This document shows positions 1 through 5,902 of a stretch of 10,869 nucleotides of DNA, piece after piece. The notes beneath the pieces are model-generated. The model saw nothing but the letters and a program-made list of their open reading frames with translations, was not told where the DNA came from and did not search any database. Source of the DNA: CAZNUM01 sp046861615 (GTDB taxonomy: Bacteria > Fidelibacterota > Marinisomatia > Marinisomatales > TCS55); contig JBHHUS010000052.1 in NCBI GenBank assembly GCA_046861615.1, positions 1 to 10,869 on the forward strand, written 5' to 3'. The first letter of the stretch is position 1, and every line of letters starts with the position of its first letter. The position numbers and the translations under genes are program-made.

Positions 1-110
1 TTGATTTCATCCTCCTGATGGTTCACCCGGTTTACAACCCGGACAGGAAAAGCAGCCCCTAAGGAAACCAGAAACAGTAATAAATATCCTCGGTTAAGTA
101 GGCGTTTCAT
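1..110 (-). CDS. Exported protein of unknown function, N-terminal fragment
   Basis: Only the first 36 codons are inside the window; the gene runs off the left edge. The ATG at 110-108 opens with a classical Sec signal peptide: a basic start (MKRLLNR), a hydrophobic core (YLLLFLVSLGAAF) and then a polar stretch (RVVNRVNHQEDE). A signal peptidase I site probably lies near the Gly-Ala-Ala. It follows the barrel gene by 47 bp on the same strand, so it is probably the third gene of that envelope cluster. No clear Shine-Dalgarno site is exposed. A GGGA lies 14-17 nt upstream of the ATG, inside a small hairpin (114-128). The product cannot be named from this fragment. It was found by reading the minus strand directly and rests on the signal peptide and position. 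Confidence 0.7.
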   Translation of the reverse strand, partial: MKRLLNRGYLLLFLVSLGAAFPVRVVNRVNHQEDEI

Positions 111-113
111 GGC

Positions 114-128
114 CGGGAAATTATCCCG
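114..128 (-). promoter_or_regulatory. Small hairpin just upstream of an exported-protein start codon
   Basis: CGGGA and TCCCG form a perfect 5-bp stem around a 5-nt loop. On the minus-strand RNA it ends 3 nt before the ATG at 110. It contains the only purine-rich Shine-Dalgarno-like bases near this start, so it could reduce initiation. It is short enough to be chance. Confidence 0.3.
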
Positions 129-157
129 CTAAAGAACCCAAAGCAATAAGACCTGTT

Positions 158-1978
158 TCAGGTTTCAATATTTAAATACAGCCCAGCATAAACAGAGCCG
201 ACCTTTGAAAAGCCATATCCGTGGTACCAGATCCGGGCCCGGAAGCCCAACTGCACACTTTGTTTCCCTTTGTATAATACCATGATTGCCGGTGAATGCC
301 CTTTTTGTGAGTACATGCGGCTATACATTTCCCCCGGCAGATTCGAATCCCAGAAATACAGACGATTCTGGTAGTTTTGGACAGTTGTAATAACCCAATC
401 CAATTGGCAATGAACAGCGTCAACCAACTGCATTAATTGAATGTTTAACCCCTGCCCTTTGGTACCGATAGTATTCGCGTTAACACGGGCATACTGAATT
501 TTCCATCTCATTCCATGCTTCTCTTTGTTCCTGTTACGACAGGTAATCCTCCAGGAATATCGCTGAGTCTGGTCTTCCGAGGGTGAACCACTAAAAATAG
601 GGTTTGATTCCGTCTCTTTAACCTCCGTCTTCCGTTGAACTATGATTTCAATATTTTTTACAATTACTTCTGTTTTTATTCCCTCTTCCAGACCGGTTTG
701 TTTAAATCCTGAGACGGGCCGGGAATAACTATCAGTGAATAATGTTGCTTTTAGTAATCCAATTTTAAAACGCAATGCCTGGTAAATACCGGACTCATTC
801 CAGGTCTGACCGCCCCATTCACTAAAGGGATTGGAGCGAAATCCGACAAATCCCCGACCATATTTTCGACCGTGAAGCAAATACTGAAAACCGGGTTTTC
901 GATAGGTCACTCCCGCCTGATAGGCCCTAACATTATTTCTACCTATTGCCCATTCACCATAAACCAGCCAGCCGGCTTTTTGTAACCTACTATAGATACC
1001 CTTGTAATCAAAGAACGTCCTTTGGCCGCGACTATCGGACCACTGCTGCCCGGCGATGGTAACTCCGGTTAATAATCTTTCTGATTGGTATTCCCAGTTT
1101 GTCACCATTAAATCTTCCATCAGATTGTTTTCCAACTTTATACCGTTGCCTCGGTGGATACCAGTCGTATTAACAGTTACTACTTTACGGGAATAAATTT
1201 GGCCCTCCCGCTGGTTATGCCCCAAGGAAAATGTCAACCGACCGAATTTATTCTTACGTGCCCATCCCAGTCCCCGGTTGGACCAGGCTTCATGGGAAGA
1301 ACGGTAGGGTAACAACCCTTGGCCTGGTCTGGAAATCAGTGTCAGAGAGGAAAACCCCTTACCGGGCCTAAAAGCCCGTCCGGCCAATAACCCAAATCCA
1401 GCCACTAGTTGGTGATCACCAATAATCCATTCGCTGGATTCACCGGTGTTGGCGAGATAAAAAGAATGAAAGTCCGCTATATTTTGTTCTCCGGGGTCCC
1501 GCTCCGAATAAAGGCCTACTGTTAATTGATTCAACTCCACCTGTCCCCGCCAGCGGTAACGCAAACCGTTTGAAGCGGAAACCCAATGTTTTAAAAACAC
1601 TGCTTGTTTTTTCACTAATAGTGTCTCCTGAATATTTTTTAATACAGACATCAAAAGCGGCGATAGTTCCTTACTATTTAAAATATTCTGTGGTTGTGGT
1701 TGTCTGGCATAGAATTTCAGTAGCCGTATTTCCTGGTCTGATAGAATTGAAAGAGCAGTTAATTGAATTAACATTCGGGGAGTAATTTCAGAATATTGGA
1801 CACTGATTTCCTCCAGAATAAGCATATCCTCTTCGGGGATAGACTCCTCGGCATCCTGTTGTAGCAGGGTCGGAAGGTCTGGTAAAGTCTGTGGATGAAG
1901 CTGACTAGGGCTTAACCAAAGGCACAGCAATACCAATCCACTGAGAAATCCCCAACTGTGGGTGGGTAACTGTCGCAT
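158..1978 (-). CDS. Helix-hairpin-helix / outer-membrane beta-barrel protein
   Basis: This 606-residue protein has a probable signal peptide at residues 1-30 (hydrophobic core GFLSGLVLLCLWL). A helical region at about 50-125 follows the pattern of the HhH segment in the Bacteroidota 'helix-hairpin-helix domain-containing protein' family. Here ITPRMLIQLTALSILSDQEI replaces the usual LNTAT..ELLALPFLS..QV. From about residue 138 to the end it is rich in alternating, aromatic strands typical of an outer-membrane barrel. Family-like landmarks are LRYRWRGQVE (139-148), SERDPGE (158-164), IIGDHQLVAGFGL (185-197) and RPGQGLLPYRSSHE (217-230). The biological role of the family is not known to me. The ATG at 1978 lies inside the 3' end of the PorV-like gene (74-bp overlap) and has only a weak GAG upstream. 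The start is chosen because the signal peptide needs it. The HhH glycine turn is degenerate, so DNA binding is unlikely. Confidence 0.72.
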   Translation of the reverse strand: MRQLPTHSWGFLSGLVLLCLWLSPSQLHPQTLPDLPTLLQQDAEESIPEEDMLILEEISVQYSEITPRMLIQLTALSILSDQEIRLLKFYARQPQPQNILNSKELSPLLMSVLKNIQETLLVKKQAVFLKHWVSASNGLRYRWRGQVELNQLTVGLYSERDPGEQNIADFHSFYLANTGESSEWIIGDHQLVAGFGLLAGRAFRPGKGFSSLTLISRPGQGLLPYRSSHEAWSNRGLGWARKNKFGRLTFSLGHNQREGQIYSRKVVTVNTTGIHRGNGIKLENNLMEDLMVTNWEYQSERLLTGVTIAGQQWSDSRGQRTFFDYKGIYSRLQKAGWLVYGEWAIGRNNVRAYQAGVTYRKPGFQYLLHGRKYGRGFVGFRSNPFSEWGGQTWNESGIYQALRFKIGLLKATLFTDSYSRPVSGFKQTGLEEGIKTEVIVKNIEIIVQRKTEVKETESNPIFSGSPSEDQTQRYSWRITCRNRNKEKHGMRWKIQYARVNANTIGTKGQGLNIQLMQLVDAVHCQLDWVITTVQNYQNRLYFWDSNLPGEMYSRMYSQKGHSPAIMVLYKGKQSVQLGFRARIWYHGYGFSKVGSVYAGLYLNIET

Positions 1979-2723
1979 AGCTCAAACTTAAATAATTTAA
2001 TTGTAATTCCAGGGCAGCAGAAAATTGACCAGTTCTGTTGCGAAAGCCCGTTGATACTGAGAACCAGGGTTTCAACTTAAACAAGACCCCGTATTTTAAC
2101 TCCCCTTTATAAGCGGTGTCCTGTTCCCATTCAACCTGAATGTTAAGATTACGGTGTGCCTCCAGAAGGAATCCTGAAATAATAATCTGTGGTAGTGGCT
2201 CTACCTCCCGGCCAATAGTAGGGTTGGTAATATTCCTTAGGATAGTACCCCATTCCACTTGTGGAAAAAGTTTCATATGCCAGGCAACCGTCAATCCCAA
2301 AGCAGCATCTGAACCATAATTCCGAATCGCGAGTGAATACAGGTTTGCTTCAATTCCCCATTGGATTTTCTCTCCCAACTGGTGAGCGGTGAAAAAACCG
2401 AATGACACTTCCGAGTAGGAACGGTTACCGAAAGATGTAAATCCAAAACCGAGGGGAATTAGTTTTGTTTGCAGGATCCCAACGCCGCTTTGGTGTTGAA
2501 GCGCCCGCAGGCCAAACTGACGACCGCCCTGAAAGGCAAAACCATTACCTGGTGAAGATGTTAAGCTGGCAGGATCCAGATACATCCCGGCTATACCGCC
2601 GGAGAAATTTAGCCCTGCTGCTCCTTCACCAACATTCAGCGGAGCGCGCGGCAAGTACTCAAAGGCTCCAAACAGAAAGGAAATAAAAACAAAAATTACG
2701 ATCGTTCCACGTCGAACAACCAT
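1905..2723 (-). CDS. PorV/PorQ-like outer-membrane protein
   Basis: This 272-residue protein starts with a signal peptide (MVVRRGTIVIFVFISFLFGA). The mature N terminus has the pattern of the PorV/UPF0164-type barrel proteins of FCB bacteria: a glycine-rich stretch (VGEGAAGLNFSGGIAGM, 31-47) and then LDPASL, corresponding to the usual DP..L..NPAGL. The rest reads as amphipathic beta strands (for example GFGFTSFGNRSYSEVSFGFF), with a final strand near ISQWIGIAVPLVKP. It is shorter than typical PorV (about 350-400 aa), so a PorQ-like or simpler barrel is possible. It probably acts in the outer membrane with the downstream HhH/barrel protein, whose start lies inside its last 25 codons. The ATG is only 23 bp from the hairpin at 2747-2777, which leaves little room for a promoter of its own. 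The family call rests on the N-terminal motif and is moderately sure. Confidence 0.65.
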   Translation of the reverse strand: MVVRRGTIVIFVFISFLFGAFEYLPRAPLNVGEGAAGLNFSGGIAGMYLDPASLTSSPGNGFAFQGGRQFGLRALQHQSGVGILQTKLIPLGFGFTSFGNRSYSEVSFGFFTAHQLGEKIQWGIEANLYSLAIRNYGSDAALGLTVAWHMKLFPQVEWGTILRNITNPTIGREVEPLPQIIISGFLLEAHRNLNIQVEWEQDTAYKGELKYGVLFKLKPWFSVSTGFRNRTGQFSAALELQLNYLSLSYATVTHPQLGISQWIGIAVPLVKP

Positions 2724-2746
2724 AAATCCAACCGCCCCTATTTAAA

Positions 2747-2777
2747 CAAGTAGCGCCTCACTAAGAGGCGCTACTTG
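2747..2777 (-). terminator. Perfect 13-bp stem hairpin, terminator or processing site
   Basis: CAAGTAGCGCCTC and its exact reverse complement flank a 5-nt loop. On the minus strand it lies 17 nt after the stop of the 70-aa membrane protein and is followed by TTTAAAT. On the plus strand it is followed by ATTTTG. The stem is strong but the T tract is short in both directions, so it may be a leaky terminator or a 3'-end stabiliser. It most probably ends, or partly ends, the transcript of the two small-protein genes. Confidence 0.72.
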
Positions 2778-2794
2778 ATTTTGCTTGGCTTACC

Positions 2795-3007
2795 TTATTT
2801 TTTATACCACATGACAATCAGGATCAGAGCAAGGAGACCAGCAAATCCACCATCTCCGAACTTGCTCATCAGATCCCCGATGCCGCCAATGACACCGAAG
2901 TAGTCCTTGAATAAAACACCGACCACGACGCCGAGAATAATCAGCATCTTCAACAGTTCGGTTAAATCGCCGATCCATTTTGTCACGGTTTCAAAGGCTT
3001 TCTGCAT
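2795..3007 (-). CDS. Small two-helix membrane protein, paralogue of its neighbour
   Basis: This 70-residue protein belongs to a family I do not recognise. It has an N-terminal amphipathic helix (about 3-18), a hydrophobic segment (about 20-34, KMLIILGVVVGVLF), a glycine-rich linker (IGGIGDLMSKFGDGGF, 40-55) and a second hydrophobic segment (GLLALILIVMW, 57-67) ending in Lys-Lys. It aligns without gaps to the upstream 69-aa protein, with about 27 identities in 69 positions. The conserved core is IGG-x2-DL-x3-F-x2-GGF-x-GLLAL. There is no cleavable signal-peptide pattern, so it probably sits in the inner membrane. An AGGAGG (3013-3018) five nt before the ATG predicts strong translation. A strong hairpin follows the gene. 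It could be a structural membrane peptide, a holin-like or bacteriocin-like peptide or a subunit of a complex; nothing in the sequence decides. Confidence 0.82.
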   Translation of the reverse strand: MQKAFETVTKWIGDLTELLKMLIILGVVVGVLFKDYFGVIGGIGDLMSKFGDGGFAGLLALILIVMWYKK

Positions 3008-3036
3008 GTATTCCTCCTAAATCATTAACGGGAGAC

Positions 3037-3059
3037 CGGGGTCAAATTCATTAACCCCG
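3037..3059 (-). promoter_or_regulatory. Hairpin in the gap between the two small-protein genes
   Basis: CGGGGT and ACCCCG form a 6-bp stem around an 11-nt loop in the 65-nt gap between the paralogues. The gap also holds an 8-bp direct repeat (TCATTAAC at 3022-3029 and 3048-3055). The second gene's own strong Shine-Dalgarno site follows. It may be an mRNA processing or stability element between cotranscribed cistrons. No T tract follows, so it is not a normal terminator. Confidence 0.35.
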
Positions 3060-3072
3060 ATTATTCCATCTG

Positions 3073-3282
3073 TTAACCTAGGAATGAAACAAAAAGCAAC
3101 AAAGCCAGCAAACCGGGGAAACCGCCCTCTAAGAAGGCATCTACCAGGTCTGTCAACCCGCCAATGGGGTCGATTCCAGTTGAGTATAGGATGTTGACAA
3201 ACACAAAGAGTACGATCAACGCTTTGATCAGTCCAACGATTCCTTCTACGACGGTTCTTACGGTTGTGCTTACATCAGCCAT
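3073..3282 (-). CDS. Small two-helix membrane protein, first of a tandem pair
   Basis: This 69-residue protein is of unrecognised family. It has a polar, amphipathic N terminus (MADVSTTVRTVVEGIVG), hydrophobic segment 1 (about 18-33, LIKALIVLFVFVNILY), a linker with Asp-Pro, IGGLTDL and FLEGGF, and hydrophobic segment 2 (PGLLALLLFVSFLG) running to the C terminus. The ungapped match to the next gene, strongest at residues 40-65 (16 of 26 identical), shows tandem duplication. Both TM segments lack charged residues apart from Lys20 at the edge of the first, so they do not look like an ion-channel or ATPase c subunit. GGAGG (3289-3293) lies six nt before the ATG. The gene is read away from enolase and has a long AT-rich leader or promoter region with a 10-bp dyad. 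Good ribosome sites, short genes and a strong hairpin downstream suggest an abundant product. Confidence 0.82.
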   Translation of the reverse strand: MADVSTTVRTVVEGIVGLIKALIVLFVFVNILYSTGIDPIGGLTDLVDAFLEGGFPGLLALLLFVSFLG

Positions 3283-3302
3283 GTTGTTCCTCCATGGTTT
3301 GG

Positions 3303-3330
3303 TTGAAATGAAGAGAGGGGAGCATATAAT
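3303..3330 (+). promoter_or_regulatory. Near-consensus sigma-70 promoter inside an inverted repeat
   Basis: TTGAAA (3303-3308), a 16-nt spacer and TATAAT (3325-3330) read rightward toward enolase, with a predicted start near 3337. That would give a leader of about 215 nt. The -10 box sits in the loop of the 3313-3343 inverted repeat. The match is strong by E. coli rules. Promoter consensus in this lineage is unknown to me, and Bacteroidota use a different one. Confidence 0.42.
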
Positions 3331-3343
3331 CTACTCCCCTCTC
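3313..3343. repeat. Perfect 10-bp inverted repeat, possible operator or leader stem
   Basis: GAGAGGGGAG and CTCCCCTCTC are exact reverse complements separated by 11 nt (CATATAATCTA). The element lies 30 bp upstream of the first small-protein gene and about 208 bp upstream of enolase. As DNA, the arms flank a -10-like box and could bind a dimeric regulator of one or both divergent units. As RNA, it could be a stabilising 5' stem of the small-protein transcript. No T tract follows on either strand, so a terminator is less likely. Confidence 0.6.
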
Positions 3344-3446
3344 AATTCAAACTTGTGTTTTTGTATTGGTATGTGGTTTTTGTTTCAGAGTTATTCTCAA
3401 TCCAATTAATAGAATTTAAACAAAAATTTGGTTAATTCAATAATAT

Positions 3447-3475
3447 TTGACTCAATCTTATTTTAATACGATTTT
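3447..3475 (+). promoter_or_regulatory. Alternative enolase promoter candidate
   Basis: TTGACT (3447-3452), a 17-nt spacer and GATTTT (3470-3475) lie in a very AT-rich tract (about 3400-3480) that could act as an UP element. The -35 is good and the -10 weak. The leader to the enolase start would be about 70 nt. The same AT-rich tract must also hold the leftward promoter of the small-protein genes, for which several poor candidates exist and none stands out. Confidence 0.3.
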
Positions 3476-3551
3476 AACAATTTTGGCTTTTATGCGGTTG
3501 TTTATCCCCTGCGTTTCCTTCTAATTTTAAGTATCAGTAATGGGAGTTAAT

Positions 3552-4838
3552 ATGTCTGCTCTTTCGATCACCAGGGTAATAGCACGGGAGATTCTGGATT
3601 CCAGAGGAAATCCTACCATCGAAGTTGATGTATATTTAACCAACGGAACCATGGGACGGGCCGCTGTTCCATCCGGTGCTTCCACCGGAGAACATGAAGC
3701 GGTGGAACTGCGCGACGGAGATCCGACCAGGTACCTGGGGAAAGGCGTCCAAAAAGCGGTTCATAATGTAAATTCCGATTTGGGTCCCAAAATTATTGGC
3801 CGGGACGCCAGTCTTCAACAGGAATTGGACGAAACCCTGATCAGTCTGGATGATACCGTCAACAAGGGTCGGTATGGCGCCAATGCCATTCTGGGAATTT
3901 CCATGGCGGCCGTCCGGGCCGCCGCACAGGCCTCCCACCAACCATTATACCGTTACCTCAGCATCGATGAAGCTACCCTATTACCTATCCCGATGTTGAA
4001 TATTTTAAACGGTGGTAGCCACGCTGACAACAATGTAGATATCCAGGAATTCATGGTCTTCCCGGTGGGGGCTGATTCCTTCTCCACCGCTTTAAGGATG
4101 GGAGCGGAAGTTTTTCATAACCTAAAAAAAGTCCTGAAATCCAAACAATTGAATACTTCTGTCGGGGATGAAGGTGGTTTCGCACCTGATTTGGATTCCA
4201 ATGAAGAAGCATTGGAAATCATCCTGGAGGCAATTAATGCAGCCGGCTACTCCGCCGGGAAAGACATTTACCTGGCCCTGGATCCCGCCGCCAGCGAATT
4301 TTACCGGAACGGTCAATATCATCTATATTCCGAAGGACGGAGTCTCAATTCCGAAGAAATGGTGGAATATTACCGTGCACTAGTTGATAAGTACCCTATC
4401 ATTTCAATTGAGGATGGTCTGGCAGAAGACGACTGGGAGGGTTGGCCAATATTGAACCAGGCCCTGGGATCTAAGATTCAGATTGTGGGAGATGATTTAA
4501 CTGTTACAAATCTAGACCGCTTTCAGCGAGCGATTGACGTAAACGCCATGAATGCAATTCTTATCAAATTGAACCAGATCGGTACTGTCACCGAAACAAT
4601 ACAGGCGATTGAAATGGCTAAGCAGCAGCATTATGGGGCCGTTATTTCCCACCGTTCCGGAGAGACGGAGGATACGATTATCGCTGATTTTTCCGTCGCC
4701 ATGGGGATGGGACAAATCAAGACCGGATCTGCATCCCGGACAGACCGGATCTGTAAGTATAATCAACTTCTGCGAATTGAAGAAGAACTGGGCTCCGCCG
4801 CCCGTTTCCCGGGACTGGAAGTGTTGGGCCGTTCTTGA
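3552..4838 (+). CDS. eno: Enolase (phosphopyruvate hydratase)
   Basis: It interconverts 2-phosphoglycerate and phosphoenolpyruvate in glycolysis and gluconeogenesis, and acts in the cytoplasm as a Mg2+-dependent dimer or octamer. The 428-residue product is normal length. Family signatures from this start include AREILDSRGNPT near the N terminus, SGAS (41-44), GGSHADNNVDIQEF (154-167), VGDEGG with the catalytic acid/base Glu207, metal ligands Asp244 (ALDPA), Glu287 (SIEDG) and Asp314 (VGDD), catalytic Lys339 (LIKLNQ), SHRSGET (366-372) and IKTGS (389-393). An in-frame ATG also exists at 3540. The ATG at 3552 is preferred because GGGAG (3542-3546) lies five nt upstream of it and because enolases normally start here. 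The stop overlaps the ftsB start. The identification is certain. Confidence 0.98.
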   Translation: MSALSITRVIAREILDSRGNPTIEVDVYLTNGTMGRAAVPSGASTGEHEAVELRDGDPTRYLGKGVQKAVHNVNSDLGPKIIGRDASLQQELDETLISLDDTVNKGRYGANAILGISMAAVRAAAQASHQPLYRYLSIDEATLLPIPMLNILNGGSHADNNVDIQEFMVFPVGADSFSTALRMGAEVFHNLKKVLKSKQLNTSVGDEGGFAPDLDSNEEALEIILEAINAAGYSAGKDIYLALDPAASEFYRNGQYHLYSEGRSLNSEEMVEYYRALVDKYPIISIEDGLAEDDWEGWPILNQALGSKIQIVGDDLTVTNLDRFQRAIDVNAMNAILIKLNQIGTVTETIQAIEMAKQQHYGAVISHRSGETEDTIIADFSVAMGMGQIKTGSASRTDRICKYNQLLRIEEELGSAARFPGLEVLGRS

Positions 4839-5173
4839 GACGAAAAATCCAGCGGCGTATCGGTTACCGCGGCTCTAGTTCTGCAGACCTGCAGAAACGA
4901 ATCATTCGCGCCATTTTAACCATGGGGGTCCTGGCCCTGCTGATTATTTTCCTGTTTGGGGATCATGGCCTATATCAACTATACCGGCTCAAACGGGAGC
5001 GGGCTGAAATCCAGCAAAAGATTGAAGAGTTAAGAGCGGAAAAAATCCAACTGGAGGCCAAAAAGACCCGCCTGGAGACTGATTACAAATATATTGAAGA
5101 ACTGGCCCGGGAAAAATATCGCATGGCCAAAAAGGGCGAGAAGGTTTATAAGGTTATTGAAAAGAAGAATTGA
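4835..5173 (+). CDS. ftsB: FtsB/DivIC-type septum formation initiator
   Basis: This is a bitopic inner-membrane division protein that would link FtsL and FtsQ/DivIB in the divisome. The 112-residue product shows a basic cytoplasmic N terminus (1-26), one transmembrane helix (about 27-42, ILTMGVLALLIIFLFG), a heptad-type coiled coil (about 46-86, rich in Glu/Lys/Arg/Leu) and the family C-terminal motif YIEELAREKYRMAKKGEKVY, matching the usual IE..AR..L.M...GE..Y. Its TTG start shares TTGA with the enolase stop, so it is probably translated by coupling. The alternative start, ATG at 4922, would remove the first 29 residues and leave little before the membrane helix. The eno-ftsB order is common in several phyla and supports the call. 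The 3' end overlaps the convergent motB gene by 20 bp, with no terminator. Confidence 0.9.
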   Translation: MRRKIQRRIGYRGSSSADLQKRIIRAILTMGVLALLIIFLFGDHGLYQLYRLKRERAEIQQKIEELRAEKIQLEAKKTRLETDYKYIEELAREKYRMAKKGEKVYKVIEKKN

Positions 5174-5900
5174 AGGGTAGTTGCCCGTCCGTCTGTTTAC
5201 GCACAAAAGCATCCAGGTAAATTTCCACCCGCCGGTTTTGTGCCCGGGCCTGTTCCAGGGCTAAAGAACTTTTCCCCACTGTCCGAATATCCACTGCCGG
5301 TCTGAATTCCCCATAGCCCATGGCCGAAAAGCTGTTCTCCGGCAAACCGGAATAGGCACTTAACTGTTTAACTACATTCAACGCCCGGGCAGTGGACAAA
5401 TCCCAATTACTTTCATATTTTGACCCGGGGGGCAGGGGCAAATCATCAGTATGCCCCTCGCAGCGAATTTCAACGTGTAGCTTCTCTTTACGATCCTGAA
5501 TAGCCTTGATCAGGGATCGATAGGTAGGGTCATTGAAAACATTCATAATTTTGGAAATACGGATCAGTTCGCTGGCTTTGCTCAAGAGAGGCAATACTTC
5601 CGGCCGTAATTCCGCATCAAGTGAATTGAACAGGCGCCCCTCCCGCATGGTGATTCGAACCCCCTTGGTAACCCGCTCTACTTTAACGTCGGCTGATTCC
5701 AGCTCTTTCAACTGTTGGTAACTCTCATCTAACAGCAGATTAATAATCCGGTCAATATGTTTCTCCGATTCATTAGTAATTACCAACAGTAATACAAAAA
5801 AAGACAGCATTAAGGTTACCAGATCGGAAAAAGTAATTGCCCAGGAGGTGCTTTTCGCCCGGGCCTCCTGACCGGAAATTCCCATGGCCATGGAATCCAT
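5154..5900 (-). CDS. motB: MotB-like stator protein with OmpA-type peptidoglycan domain
   Basis: It is the peptidoglycan-anchored half of an ion-driven stator; with MotA it converts ion flow into torque or movement. Numbered from the ATG at 5900 (248 aa): a short cytoplasmic N terminus, one TM helix (about 20-42) with the essential ion-binding Asp26 in WAITFSDLVTLMLSFFVLL, a plug/linker region, and an OmpA/MotB domain (about 135-230) with GHTDD (149-153), NWDLSTARA (165-173), GYGEFRP (195-201) and NRRVEI (222-227). Another start is the TTG at 5906, which overlaps the motA stop as TTGA. ATG 5900 is preferred because AGGAGG ends 10 nt upstream, against only 4 nt for the TTG. It is the last gene of the minus-strand operon and runs 20 bp into the end of ftsB. 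TYR/Gly-rich variants of TolR or ExbD are excluded by the OmpA domain. Confidence 0.93.
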   Translation of the reverse strand: MDSMAMGISGQEARAKSTSWAITFSDLVTLMLSFFVLLLVITNESEKHIDRIINLLLDESYQQLKELESADVKVERVTKGVRITMREGRLFNSLDAELRPEVLPLLSKASELIRISKIMNVFNDPTYRSLIKAIQDRKEKLHVEIRCEGHTDDLPLPPGSKYESNWDLSTARALNVVKQLSAYSGLPENSFSAMGYGEFRPAVDIRTVGKSSLALEQARAQNRRVEIYLDAFVRKQTDGQLPFNSSFQ

Positions 5901-5902
5901 GC

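Noticed and set aside
172..423. 83-aa minus-strand frame inside the barrel gene
   Set aside because: It is another frame of the same strand within the 606-codon gene, with an irregular Cys/Trp-rich product and no start signal.
2795..3282. ATP synthase c-subunit or bacteriocin identity for the small proteins
   Set aside because: There is no carboxylate in the hydrophobic segments as a c subunit needs. No leader peptide, immunity, cyclisation or transport gene is adjacent.
3313..3343. Intrinsic terminator
   Set aside because: The stem is strong, but neither strand has a T run after it, and it sits between two divergent starts where no transcript should end.
3164..3409. 81-aa open frame on the plus strand over the first small-protein gene
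   Set aside because: The minus-strand gene has a strong ribosome site and a paralogue next to it; the plus-strand frame has neither.
3540..3551. Upstream ATG for enolase, adding four residues
   Set aside because: The GGGAG ribosome site lies between the two ATGs and serves the one at 3552, and enolases normally begin shortly before AREILDSRGNPT.
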